The position numbers and the translations under genes are program-made. 64,000 bases of DNA, from assembly GCA_000507305.1 (NCBI GenBank), contig DF239644.1, positions 36,713 through 100,712 on the forward strand, written 5' to 3'. Below the pieces are notes generated by a model. That model was not told the DNA's origin. It ran no database searches and worked only from the letters and a program-made list of their open reading frames with translations. Source of the DNA: Breviolum minutum Mf 1.05b.01. Its lineage: Eukaryota; Sar; Dinophyceae; Suessiales; Symbiodiniaceae. Shown one piece after another: positions 22,301 through 33,210 of the stretch (the first letter of the stretch is position 1; each line of letters begins with the position of its first letter).

Positions 22301-25300
22301 TACATTGCCGAACTCAGGTCGGGTAGGTGTCTATGTTATTTGAATGCTGGATGTGTACTTGGGATGATCGTTTATGGCCATTTGTTGTATTCAAGGGAAA
22401 TGTCCATCGTTTGGAAAGACCAGTTGTTGCCACCGAAAAAATTGGGGAGGAAGAGTGCATCCCATTTCAGCCTTGGATACAACTAGTAAAACACTACCTA
22501 AAGTTTAACATGAAACCTGAAAATGATACTTTTGAAAACAGATCTCCTTTTTCAGGGCTTCATTTTCAGGTTGACTTTGCAGTAAACACCCGTAACAACT
22601 CTAAAATCGCACCGGAAAAATGGCAACGCAGGCGGCTCTGGAGAGATTGGCAAGATGGTGTGAGGGCTTAATTTTTCGAAAACGTCGACTGCGGTGGAAT
22701 GTTTGTAAGGCCGAAAAAACCATGCCAAAATGACCTGGTGCAAAATGAATAGCGCCCTATTATGCCCTATTACACTCCCCAAAACTAACAGTTCGCCCTT
22801 AAAAATGATGGTTTCCCATAGGAACTTCATTCTCAGGTGCTATGTTAGTTACAAGGGGTGTAGATGCCTAAAGGTAGGGGGTGATGGGTTCACATGGTTC
22901 GAATTTTAATGCTACATGGACTACTCCAATAGGAGAACTACCGGGAAAGTGTTCTGGGTTGCATCCCCAAAATGGCATTGGTTTAGGTCCTGAGTTGTCA
23001 TACTTCACCCGTTTTGTTGAGTGAAACACTTTGTAAAATTTTGACACCAACTTTTCAGAGAAAAATCATGGTAACAAAAAAAACGGGTGAGTTTTTTGTT
23101 GAATTCCGAAGGTCGTGGTTCCACAAACATTTTCCATCCATCAATTTCTATCACTTCACCAAACTCATCCAATGGTCAGACCAAATTGATGAAGGTACTG
23201 CGAACGCCTGATACATCCTCATAGTTACTTCAGTTTGTTGGAAAGCTGTAAACTGTAAGTAGTATTGAATTGCAAAATCCTGAAGTTTTTCCATGGGATT
23301 GTGGATCTATGTTCACTCTGAAATGTTGTAGTTGGTGGTTTTAATCATCTTTTCTTCCTTCACGGTATTTTTTCCTTCCAACTTGAGGAACATGTGTTTT
23401 TCAGATGGCTTGAAGCAATCATCAGCAAGAGGATGAGCCTTATGACTACCGTTATTATAGTGGTTCTCAAGTGTGTTGTAACCCCATTTCCCTCGTAAAT
23501 GGCGTGTGTGTGTATATATATATATATATATTCGATTTTTCATGTCATTACATCATTGCATTTATTGCATCCAATTATAGTCCAGTTGCTTGTGGAACCA
23601 CTCATTGTTTTACATCTTCCTGTACAGCTTCCAGGTCTTTTCCGCTGGCTCCGAGCACCTGGCAGTCTTGGCCTACGTGCCCGAAGCGAAGCAAGGTGAC
23701 CTCGTTTGCGAGGTGCCTTTTTTCGGGGGTGGTGGCGTTTTGTCAAGGGCAAAATCATGGAGGGTCCCATTTTGTGGGAAACTTAAGTTTATTTAGCAGA
23801 GTGAGAGAGAGAGAGAGAGAGAGTGATTTATGTATACACTTTTTTTTAAATATCCTAGAGGAACAGTTTACTTTCTACATCTTCGTTTGTTTTCCAGCTA
23901 GACAGATACTGCTACCTTGACCCCAGGTGGAACATGTCCAAGCATGTAGTGGATAGGTGGGTGGTGGCTGTCCAGCTTAAAAAACAGCTCGATCAGGATT
24001 ATTGCTCAATTCTATCAGTTAAAACCTGTCAGTTTTGACCCACTTCTTGATTTGGAGCATGACAGTGGTTGGACAAGATGCAAGACATCATGATAAGAGA
24101 TGGACATAGATGGATATTGATGGATTCAGGTTCTCAAACAGGATGAGCTACAATACGCCAAGCCCTATACACAAACTCAAATGATGTATCTCGTGTATCT
24201 CGAATTAGTTTTTTGGTGGGATGTTTGGCAATGTGTGGTACTTGCACAAAAAAAACGCTGAGTTGTCAAGGGGAACATCATTCCTTGAACTGGAGGCATT
24301 GTTTCTCCTACAGGTTTACCTCTGAATTATGGGTCTAGGAAATTTATAGCGATCTCAGCCGAGGTCACTCCAAAAGGTAGTTCAGTGAATCCTAGTGAAA
24401 AGGCCTTAAATAATTCAGGTTAGGGATTTATAATAAGTTGCCCAGATGGGTCGAACATGGTTGAACCTGAAAATGGTACTTTCTAATTTTAGTTTGCACA
24501 GTAGTCGTTCTTCACCTTGCTTTGTAGCGAGAGCTTTTTAAATGTTTATGGTAGCCTGTCAAGAAGCTGCCTTTGCCCAGCATTTCCAACTCCGCAAAAT
24601 GGCCTGGATCGTTGGGTTTCTGAATCCTGAAGATTCATGAAAGAAGTCAAATCCACTTCTGCATAATGTGCAGATGTTTTATATTGATATGATAGATAAA
24701 GGTGCCATGTTCCTGGTCCCCCCCAGAATTTTATAGTCACCTTATCACACATGGAAAACTAGTTTCCACCCACCACCGCATGTGGGGTTGGGGGTGAGAC
24801 CATACTTTTACATTGGAACTACCCCCCCACCCAGGATTCCAATCACCAACCAGCATAACATTCCATTTTTAGTATCCCTCCTGGGAAAAAAAAACACATC
24901 AAAAATCAAAAAATCACTTTTTGAAGTCGATGATGATTTTCCGAACTTTTCTTCCCGGTTTGGGTGGGATATATGTATCGTTAATCCATTCCCTGGGTCG
25001 GGTAGCTACTCCCTACAGTCGTCGTCGGGGGTCGCGAAACCAGGAATGGCTCGACAAGGTCTTGAGCACACAACCTGGACATAAGATTTTGAGCTCTGCC
25101 AAGGACACACTTTCTCCGGAGAGGTATATAAAACACACACGGGGAAAAGTAAGGGATGTGAATAAAAGGGATGGGGGTTGTTGTAGTGGGAAGATGGGGG
25201 ATAGATAATATATATGTAATATATGGATACATATATATATATATCAAGATATGCATGATATAAAATTATGAATCATGAAATCTAGCGTTCCAACCATCAA

Positions 25301-28300
25301 TTTAGGGATCAACAGTTTTGAGTCGGCAAGCATACCCGGAATGTATGCATTACACCCTGCAAAATTAACATGGAACCCAAAAATGGAGGTCTGGAAGATG
25401 TTTTTCTCTTTTAATTGGGTGATTTTTAAGTTCCAGCTGTTCATTTTCCAGGGTGTAGATGGAACTGATATACCAATTTTCTAGGTGGTTGTTTCAAATA
25501 ATTTCTATTTTCACCCAAAAACCCGGGGAGATGATCCAATTTGACTTGCGCATATGTTTGCAAATGGGTGGTTCAACCACCAACTAGTTGTTTGAATCCT
25601 TGAAGCTTGCCAGCAAGGGCCCAAAAAGCTGCTAAAACAAACACAATTTCCATGAATCCGATGAAAAGGTGTTTGTGGCATAGGGAAATGGTGAGTGTTT
25701 CAGTGGTTTGGGTTTGCGAAAACCTCAGTTTGTGTTGTTGTTATCATGGGATCCATGGGACGATTGTATATATTACATGAATAGTTGATTTTGTATGGCA
25801 AACAATCCATCGGTAAATATACTTCCATCGTCCAAAAAGGATCCGTCATGGGTAGATTCATCTGACTGATGGACCCAGGGAACCCTTGCTGCCCAATGCC
25901 CCTGGCCCAATCCGGAACGGACTTGCCGAAATCGCTGATGGATTGTTGGACCCCATGTTTTTTTGGTCCGCTGACATACAGCAACAAGAACCCAGAAGTT
26001 TGTTTTGCGAGCGTGCAGTTGTTTAACAAGTGTACAGAAATGTTTTACCATTTAATTGCATATCATTGACAATATAAGCATAATATACCTACATGTTTGT
26101 ATGACGAACCACAGGGAGGTGAGAAAAAGTTGCGAATGTTGGTGTAGCCAGACTCCACTTTTTTATTTTTAGACTTCCCTATCGGCATCTTCAACCAAGC
26201 ACTTGGCGCAAAAATCATCAACAGGACTACTGCACTGGCACCATCGCCACCAATGCGGAGCGGAATGGGAGGTTTTGATCTGTCAATCTTTTGGTGGATT
26301 AGGCCTGCTAAAACTTGTAGATGGATGTCATGTTTTCGATAAGTTCTGTGGACACTTTGGGTGTAAGCAGCTGGGTTCAGGTCATCTTGGAAACGCAAAC
26401 ACATCATCTATATATATATATGTATAGATCCAAGGAGTTTTAGAGAGTTTTTCACTGGATTATTTCATCCTTGTTCAGATGATCCAATTTGACTAGATTG
26501 TTCAAAAAAGGCTTGAAATCATTGATACTGTTGATGGAAGAAATCCTGCACCACCTCGGATGTATAAAACCTTGTACATAATGGGAGAAATCACCCAGGA
26601 TTTCTTCCATCAACAGTGGTAGACCAATGTCAACCAGTACTGTTTGAAGACAGGAAGCAATAGTGGTTGATCCAAGAGCTGGCTATTTACACTATGTAGA
26701 CTATTTTGCTTGGGAATGCTTTTCTCGGTTCGGTCAACTGGGTTTATTTCAGAAGTTTCCAGACGTATGAAAGATCATGCTTTGACACCCGATTTAATGC
26801 CCCATGAAAAAAAAACATGTGTGAACAGCAAACAGAAATTGATTCAGCCATTTGACAACACAAGAAATTGATCGGGCTACTCAAATAATCATGTGAGAAT
26901 TTCAGAATTGACTACAGTACAGATACAACATGACCCTAAGGATCCACGTATGGTATATTTACCTACATTTACCATACAAATCAACCAAATGTATATAGGT
27001 AAATATACCATACATGGATCCTTAGGGTGATACAACATTAGTCTTCAATTTTCGTTCGACTGGTGCAGACAGGCTTTCATTGAGGGGCTGGGAAGCTGAA
27101 CATAGATCAATGTTTCGATTCCAGACGCACATCGACCACTTCCAACATACCTGGTTAGACACTGGTGATATTGCCCTGACGTATGAGCACCAAAACCATG
27201 GGTTCTTTGTAGATAGTGGATTATATACAACCCATCAATCTATTAATTACGTTCGGTGAATATCATGCCATTTTTGTTGGGATCCCTATGAACCAACCAG
27301 GATTGAATGGACTGTAACCGCTGGACCCGGGTTTTGATCGCCACAGGACAAGGGCATCTTCCCTCTGAAGATCAGAGAAGGTCTTATCCTCGAGGCCTGA
27401 GAGAAGTGGCGGCCCTTCCTCCGGGATACCTAAGAAATGAAAATAGATGTTGTGTGCAGTTAAAACAAAGTTATTGTATAGCTATATTTCATGTAATTTC
27501 TGTATTATATATATATATATGTATAGTCTTGCCAGAAACCAAGGACTTGGTAAGCGAAATAAATCATCTCTTCAAAACTTGTGTTCGACCGGTCAATACC
27601 TTGAAGACTAAGCCCAGTCAGGTCATGCAAGGGTCAACTTATCAACTGCACAACCATGTTTGTTGATGCTTCAGTAATCTGACTGACCAGTTTTACTATA
27701 GATAAACACTGAAGTAGATTGTGGCAAATTTGCATATATTTGGCCATATCAATTGATTAAACACAGATTTCCGGCCATCAACAGGTATCAACTCACGTTT
27801 GTTTGTCGCACAAGTAACTTTTCTTCAGCTGAAGTGTGCATTTCCAATCCTAGGTTTACATATGGGAAAGAAACACCATCAGCTGGACTCTTGTCCGAAT
27901 TCAACTTCCACAAGTGTGCAAAGGAAGGGAATGTCATCTTCCAACTATCAATTTTCAGGTGATATGTTATGTTTTTCAGGATCCAGTATGTTTTTGGGAT
28001 GCATTTCTTATATCCAAAAGGATTTTGTCACTTATGCACCCCCTACATTAAGACATGTCATAGGTTTTGGTATTTGAATCCACGTGCCACGTAAATGTGG
28101 TGAATTGACTCACCAGCGCTGTACATGTCCAGATTTTTTACCAGTCCAAGTTTGCATATTTGGAAGCCTAGAAGTGATGATGTTATTTTGTAGATACTAT
28201 AAATTGCATGGACATAACTCAAAACACCTTTGCTAGGGCTGCTGCCACTTTTTGAATCTACTCCGACTCATTTGTTTCTCAGAAATCCTATTCTGATGGC

Positions 28301-30654
28301 ATTGGCACTGATAAAATCTGTCTTTTTCGGAGAAACTGGAAATTTTTAGACAACAACCAACACCCAGAGACTCAATGTATGATGTATTTACCTACATTTA
28401 TCTCCTAAACTTCCCAAATGTTGGTAAATGATATACCATACTCCTTGAGCATTTGGGACAGTGCAAAGCAAGCATCCCCGCAAAACACCTTTTAAACATC
28501 TCGGAAGCCGCAGGCCAACAATTTCCTTCGTAAGAAGGGTCTTTTCCCCGAGGCACAGTCGGGCGAGATCCAGTTTTTTGTTGGACAATTCGTATCCACA
28601 AGAAGCGTCAAAATTTGGAGGATTGACCTCTGCGATCTGAAACAAAAAGCAAGCATCTCTTTTTTAACTTTGAATTTTGCTTGTAAATATCCCACCCTGA
28701 TCTTCCAGTTCCCTATATATTTTGAACCAAGCTCCCAATTGCCAATATATCAGGTAACGATCGGCCCCTGGTTCCAAATATGTAGGGAACTGGAAGATGA
28801 GGGCCAGATATTCCCATAAACAATTGTCAGATTGTCTATTTGACTTCCATTTTTCCAACAACTCCGTTTTTGTTTGGAAGATGTGCTAATCAGAAGTCGG
28901 ACTCCTACCTCTACCCCGTTTTTTGAATGGGTTGAGCAATCTCTTGACTTATCCCACAGGGTTATTAAGCTGACAAAGTACTTGGACTTGGGGTGATCAT
29001 GCAGAATAGTTACAGTTTCAAATGAGAATGCACATACCTGCTTCATCCATGAAACCTGAGTGTATTCTGTGTCGTGTTCATGGTACATGGGAAGATGGCG
29101 CCGATTACATGCTTTGAGGGCTGATGCTCCGACCGAAACCCAACGAACCCACCTCGGTGCTAAAAAGAAAAACGGCGGGAAGTTTTGCAAAATTGCAGTG
29201 ACATTCTAGATGAGTGAAAAAGTGATTTGGTACCCATTGCAACAATGTGTGATACAGTTTCATAATCTTTACAGTACATGCATTTGTTTTATCTTTGAAA
29301 TTATATAACGTAGGTATGGATATACCTTACATGGATGCTATGGATAGGGGTAGCCTCTCAGAATTGCCCCAGTCTTGTGAAGACTTATTCCCACACAGAA
29401 AGAGGTCCAGCAAATTGATCGAAAAAACATCCACAAAAATCAAAGCAACAACTCAACCCGCGTCCCTCTCTCTCTCTTTTACAGGATTGCCCCCCCCCTA
29501 TTGTCCCTGCGAAGCTCTCCTTTTCTTATTTCGTGTCTTTGATTGTTTTGTGTTTTGTTGGTTTGATTTTTTCTGTTTTGTTTGTTAGATTCTTTCTGAT
29601 TCTTTTTGCTTGATTTATTTCCTTTTCCTTTCCTTGGAGCACCCTGCCCACAGCCCAGACCCGCTCCCCGCCAAGATCCTCTCCCAGTCTCTCTAATTGT
29701 TTTTTTTTGAGTTTTGGTTGGAGTTTTGTCATTGCAGTGTTGATTTAATGTATCCTTGTTTTTGGCCTTGTTTTTGTTTCGATCTCTGTGTTTTTTTATT
29801 AATATAATCCTTGTGTTTGGAGCTGTGTGGAGATTAAGAAGATTAAGAGTACTCAATGCCAGTACGAACGTGGACCTCTTTCTGATTCCTGGTGGGTGGG
29901 GGGAATATCCCGGAAGGAAAGATAAAGACAGCTATGTTTCTTGACACCAAATGTACAGGAAGTACATATCTTGTCCTTACAAATCACCAACTTTTTGGAA
30001 GACGTTTACAGGTGGAGTCCAATTTTGCAAAACAAACTTTGACGAAACAAACCGTCTGAAAACCCTCGGATTCCACGACTTTGCGGTGCAAAACGTTGAA
30101 TGACTTTCCGTTTCGCACAAAATTTCAAAACTTTTCCCCAGTTCCCCACTGGCCCCACATGAAAAACATGTGGTCCACGTCTGGGGGTTGTTGCCTTGGT
30201 GGTCCATGATACTGTTGATGGTTCAGAGATCCCAAGGCCAACCCACCGGCCTGGGATGTTTTTAAAAGCCCTGGAAAAATCATGGGATTTCAAGTACCAA
30301 CCGGACCAACTGGTGAGCCGGTTTTCTGAACCATCAGCAGTATTTTTGTTGATGTTTCCAGGGTAATTCCGGGCCCCCCAACAATGGGACCCCCTTATGG
30401 TAAGCTTCCCATACTATTCCCAGTAGGGATTCTTAAGAGAGTGGTATGGGAATAATATGGGAAAGGGATCCCATCATTTGGGGTCCCTGAAAATCCCACT
30501 GAATATTTGTCTCCAAGTAATCCAATTGACACCACATTGACACCTTTCAATCCGGAGATGTTTTGCCCCAACGTAATCCACCTTGCCCAACCACCAGGAT
30601 GATGGCGAGGATGATGATGAGTTTGTCTTCGGTGATGACGACTTCCCAAGCTAA
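19340..30654 (+). CDS. Acidic-tailed protein of unknown function, eleven 3' exons (C-terminal 168 aa)
   Basis: Exons: 19340-19401, 21128-21158, 21420-21452, 21887-21929, 22632-22657, 23635-23712, 25044-25103, 26225-26254, 27347-27394, 28514-28552 and 30598-30654 (stop TAA). They total 507 bases in one open frame, with each codon split between exons restored correctly. Landmarks in order: GVEIEGAADMGG, FFCTSVDEPE, GDVELLKKCVE, AMNAKSDPGEEERKG, GSGEIGKM, AGSEHLAVLAYVPEAKQ, EWLDKVLS, CTGTIATN, GIFPLKIRE, ANNFLRKKGLFPE and the acidic end DDGEDDDEFVFGDDDFPS. Donors: GC at six introns, GT at three, and probably GA (GACACA at 25104) at one. All acceptors are AG|G. The beginning is missing; candidate exons lie at 16.4-18.8 kb. 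No signal peptide or membrane segment is visible in the assembled part. The regular joins argue for a conserved protein, but I cannot name its function. Exons hold high third-position GC in AT-rich introns. Confidence 0.75.
20631..20724. mobile_element. Family E element
   Basis: ATGGGTGTTTCCACCAAAAA and TAGGGGTACCCCAAAATGG on the left; ATTATTTTCGGAAACATCC on the right. It lies in the intron at 19402-21127 of the third gene. Confidence 0.85.
21580..21675. repeat. Nested inverted repeat, unassigned
   Basis: CATCTTCCAAAGGGTGC on the left pairs with GCACCCTTTAGAAGATCC on the right, and an inner pair (AAGGATGGTTG with AAAATCATCCAT) sits between. It lies in an intron of the third gene just before a family E copy. 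Confidence 0.6.
21704..21823. mobile_element. Family E element
   Basis: ATATGGGTGTTTCCAAAAAT on the left and TTAGGAAACATCCATATAG on the right, about 64 bp before the GCCATGAAT exon of the third gene. Confidence 0.85.
22491..22590. mobile_element. Family A element, right end eroded
   Basis: CACTACCTAAAGTTTAACAT then GAAACCTGAAAATG on the left; TTTTTCAGGGCTTCATTTTC on the right without the usual GGGGGTGTA end. Confidence 0.5.
22771..22863. mobile_element. Family D element
   Basis: TACACTCCCCAAAACTAACA on the left; TCAGGTGCTATGTTAGTTAC then AAGGGGTGTA on the right. It lies in the intron at 22658-23634. Confidence 0.7.
23509..23532. repeat. TA microsatellite
   Basis: GTGTGTGTATATATATATATATATA-type run about 100 bp before the YVPEAKQ exon of the third gene. 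Confidence 0.75.
23801..23823. repeat. GA microsatellite
   Basis: About eleven GA units in the intron following the YVPEAKQ exon. Confidence 0.85.
25352..25457. mobile_element. Family A element, subtype of 9636
   Basis: TACACCCTGCAAAATTAACA on the left; GTTCCAGCTGTTCATTTTCC then AGGGTGTA on the right. Confidence 0.7.
25481..25588. mobile_element. Family H element
   Basis: CTAGGTGGTTGTTTCAAAT on the left; CATATGTTTGCAAATGGGTG and GTTCAACCACCAACTAG on the right. It starts 24 bp after a family A copy. Confidence 0.75.
25744..25853. mobile_element. Family F element
   Basis: ATCATGGGATCCATGGGACG on the left and AAAAAGGATCCGTCATGGGT on the right; the inner TTACCTACATTT block is altered. Confidence 0.7.
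26526..26617. mobile_element. Family G element
   Basis: ACTGTTGATGGAAGAAATCC on the left and GGATTTCTTCCATCAACAGT on the right, an almost perfect pair of ends. Confidence 0.85.
26932..27029. mobile_element. Family F element with visible target duplication
   Basis: GACCCTAAGGATCC and ATGGTATATTTACCTACATT on the left pair with ATAGGTAAATATACCATACA and GGATCCTTAGGGT on the right. GATACAACAT flanks both sides, a candidate duplication of about 10 bp. It lies in the intron before the GIFPLK exon. Confidence 0.85.
28366..28451. mobile_element. Family F element, diverged
   Basis: CTCAATGTATGATGTATTTA and CCTACATTTA on the left; GGTAAATGATATACCATAC and TCCTTGAG on the right. It ends about 60 bp before the ANNFLR exon. 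Confidence 0.6.
28699..28799. repeat. Inverted repeat with ~30-base arms, unassigned
   Basis: ATCTTCCAGTTCCCTATATA...TGAACCA at the left pairs with TGGTTCCAAATATGTAGGGA...GAAGAT at the right. The size matches the MITE families but no second copy is seen in the window. Confidence 0.75.
30210..30341. mobile_element. Family G element
   Basis: ACTGTTGATGGTTCAGAGAT on the left and GTTTTCTGAACCATCAGCAG on the right. Confidence 0.75.
30371..30488. repeat. Inverted repeat, unassigned
   Basis: GGGCCCCCCAACAATGGGAC and CTTCCCATACTATTCCCA on the left; GGTATGGGAATAATATGGGA and GATCCCATCATTTGGGGTCC on the right. It lies about 110 bp before the last exon of the third gene. Confidence 0.65.
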
Positions 30655-31399
30655 ACGGGAAAAACCTTGGCATGGTCATAGGAGGTGTGGTTGGGCGAGC
30701 TGCTGGGGGGCTGACGAAATTGTGACCAACATTTGCGCAAGAACATGTTTGAAGAAGGGGACAAGAGGTGAAAAAGACAATGCCCCTTCGGATTTTCACA
30801 AGTTGTTTTTTGAATTTGCTTTTGACAAGTGCACCAAATGATGTTTTTTTTTTTAACCTAATTTGGATGCTATTTGATTTGAATTTAACCCAGTATTTCT
30901 TTGCAGCGCAAGTTGATCGACATCGAGCCAAATCAATCAATGACCAATCAGATGGATGTGTTTCTGATATTGCTTTCACTTGATGTTTCCAACCATAGAT
31001 CCTGTGAAATTTGAAGATACTGTAATGCGATTCTGTTCCATCATGCAATAATGTTGCATGAGTCCAAAAAAGACAGGAATTCTCATTTCATGTTTGAACA
31101 CTTTGATCATCTTTGATCAGATATTTGGAAGTGGGTTGACATGAGGTTTTTGTATCCTCACTTTACCGGTATGTTTGGAAAGGGTTGGTTCATTATCAAC
31201 TGTTAGAGCTGTTACACTGTTGGTTTTCAGCATTTGGGCCAACTGGGCAAGATGTCCAAAATCTGACGAACTACATTGCTTTTTTCTATAGTTTATTCAT
31301 GCTTATTCCGAACTTATTCCACGTTTCCTCCATTGGGTCTTGAAGCACCTTGTGAACGCTTGAATTGTCGTTCACCGGAACCTTCCGTTTGTCGCCAAG

Positions 31400-31494
31400 T
31401 CAAGGATTTGAGGAGATTTTGCAATTTTCTGACCATCAGTTTGAAAATCAACAAGAATGGATAGCCAGCAACATGCGAGTCGAATCTGACGACG
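31400..31494 (+). CDS. Candidate orphan exon
   Basis: After GTCAAG|GATTTG the frame reads F-E-E-I-L-Q-F-S-D-H-Q-F-E-N and on to R-V-E-S-D-D, ending at GACGACG|GTGAGT. That is the only textbook-like donor I noticed in the window. Composition is protein-like. It cannot be connected to other exons. Confidence 0.3.
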
Positions 31495-31604
31495 GTGAGT
31501 TGGTTTCCTGGAATGGGAAACGTTTCGAAACCTTCATTATTAGGGTCATTTTTGTTGACCCAACACACCTATACCAAAAGTATTTTAAAGTCAAGATCAT
31601 GGAA

Positions 31605-31708
31605 TGGGGGTTTCCGAAAATGGTGGTACCCCCAAATCATCCATTTGAATAGGGTTTTCCATTATAAACCATCCATTTTGGGGTACCCCTATTTTTGGAA
31701 ACCCCCGA
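31605..31708. mobile_element. Family E element, inverted orientation
   Basis: GGGGGTTTCCGAAAATGGTG with CCCCCAAATCATCCATTT on the left; TTTGGGGTACCCCTATTTTT and GGAAACCCCC on the right. Confidence 0.8.
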
Positions 31709-32067
31709 ATAGATCAGGTGTGATGGAAACATTCCCAGTCTTCCAGTAATACCGTAATACCCTTGCCACCCAATCTGCCTTTCAAGGAGAACGTCTTCAG
31801 CAGTTGCCAGACTAGTGACCCCGCAAACCCGCAGCAAGTGAGACAACTCCTCTTAAGGGTTGAAGGATGAAACAATGAAGCATTGTTTATACATTGTTTT
31901 TGGGAAATGGAACATTCAAGCCTGGTTGCTGTGTACATTGTATATGTAGAATTCTTGCATTTTTGTTTTCGTGTGGTGATTTTTAGTCTGTTGAAAATCA
32001 AGACACCTCATCCTTAATGCTTACTTTACTTTGATGAAACGTGTTCAATTGCAATAGGTGTCAAAAT

Positions 32068-32189
32068 ACAGTCGGAAGAAATCCTGAACCACCTGGCATA
32101 TATAAAACCTTGATACACCTTGTTTTCTAATGGGATCAACTACCAACCTCAACTGGTGAGTTTACCGGATTTCTGAACCATCAACAGTA
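32068..32189. mobile_element. Family G element
   Basis: ACAGTCGGAAGAAATCCTGA on the left and GATTTCTGAACCATCAACAG on the right, with CCAACCTCAACTGGTGAG inside. Confidence 0.7.
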
Positions 32190-32579
32190 CATCAAAATAC
32201 TGGATGTTACGTTGCCTCAAAGACTGGACACTGTTTTTTTTTCGATGGCAGATGTGATGGAGACAACTGTAATGATTCGATATATTATTCAAATGGGTAA
32301 GAGATGGTAAGAGACACAAAACACATCATAGCCATCGACTTTTGCTCACCTTTTCTTTTTTTTTGAAATGTGATAAGAGTGTCACTCTATTTTGATCATC
32401 ACATTTGAAATACCAATGGTTGCACCCTCAACTTAAGAAGAGTGGAGTTTCGCCATGGCTGTGAGTGGAAAGGCGGAATTTTGGCCACATTAGACTGTTG
32501 ATGTCTCAGCCTGTGATGACCGATGACAGCATTTTGAGAACTCTGACCACGCTACAAGAGGTGTGAAAAAAAAGTTTGA

Positions 32580-32676
32580 TACACCCCAGAAATTTAACAT
32601 AGCCCCTAAAATCCCAAAAGGAAAGTAATCTTCCAACCATCATTTTTCAGGGGCAATGTTAAATTTCGGGGGTGTA
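32580..32676. mobile_element. Family A element (reference copy)
   Basis: About 97 bp with nearly perfect ends: TACACCCCAGAAATTTAACA then TAGCCCCTAAAA on the left; TTTTTCAGGGGCAATGTTAA then ATTTCGGGGGTGTA on the right. The centre contains CTTCCAACCATC, shared with family D. Confidence 0.85.
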
Positions 32677-32888
32677 GCCGAGCCTTTTTTTTGACAATCC
32701 AAAATGGAATTCACATCTCAAGGGTTTTACTTTTGACTTGTGAAACTTACTTTGGTGAACCATATTAGGGTCAGTGAAAACGTGGTGGGGAATATTTTGT
32801 GCAGCTGTGTAACAACACCGGGGTGCCAAGATGAATGTCCATATATTTACCTGTCAGGGGCTTCGGAAATGAACTTTCACAATTCTAT

Positions 32889-32950
32889 GTGTATATATAT
32901 GTATGTGGCATATATATATATTTACAACAATATATAATCTATATTGATAT
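32889..32950. repeat. TA microsatellite cluster
   Basis: Several TATATA blocks separated by GTATGTGGCA and ACAACA. Confidence 0.7.
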
Positions 32951-33106
32951 ATGATTGATTATATTCACCATCACATACACTTAGCACAAACTCTGCAGGC
33001 ATGACACTGCTGTTGAAACCTTGGAAAGATTTCCAAAAAGGATTTTGTGGGTAATTAGTGAACGGGAAAATTGGTAGTTCATCTAAGTTCATCCATCGTT
33101 TCAAAA

Positions 33107-33210
33107 TGGGTGTTTCCAAACATAGGGATACCCCCAAATCATCCATTTTAATAGGGTTTTCCATTATAAACCATCCATTTTGGGGTTTCCCCTATTTTTG
33201 GAAACACCTA
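33107..33210. mobile_element. Family E element, inverted orientation
   Basis: TGGGTGTTTCCAAACATAGG with ACCCCCAAATCATCCATTT on the left; ATTTTTGGAAACACC on the right. Confidence 0.85.

Noticed and set aside
29479-29856. 125-codon Lys/Asn/Gln-rich minus-strand ORF
   Set aside because: It arises from T-rich intron sequence (TTTTGTTTG-like runs) read in reverse and has no conserved features.
30395-31048. Longest ORF in the window, 217 codons on the minus strand
   Set aside because: It runs antisense across the last exon of the third gene and an inverted repeat, shows low-complexity His/Arg and Pro stretches, and has no recognisable domain. One chance frame of this size is not surprising in 64 kb read six ways.
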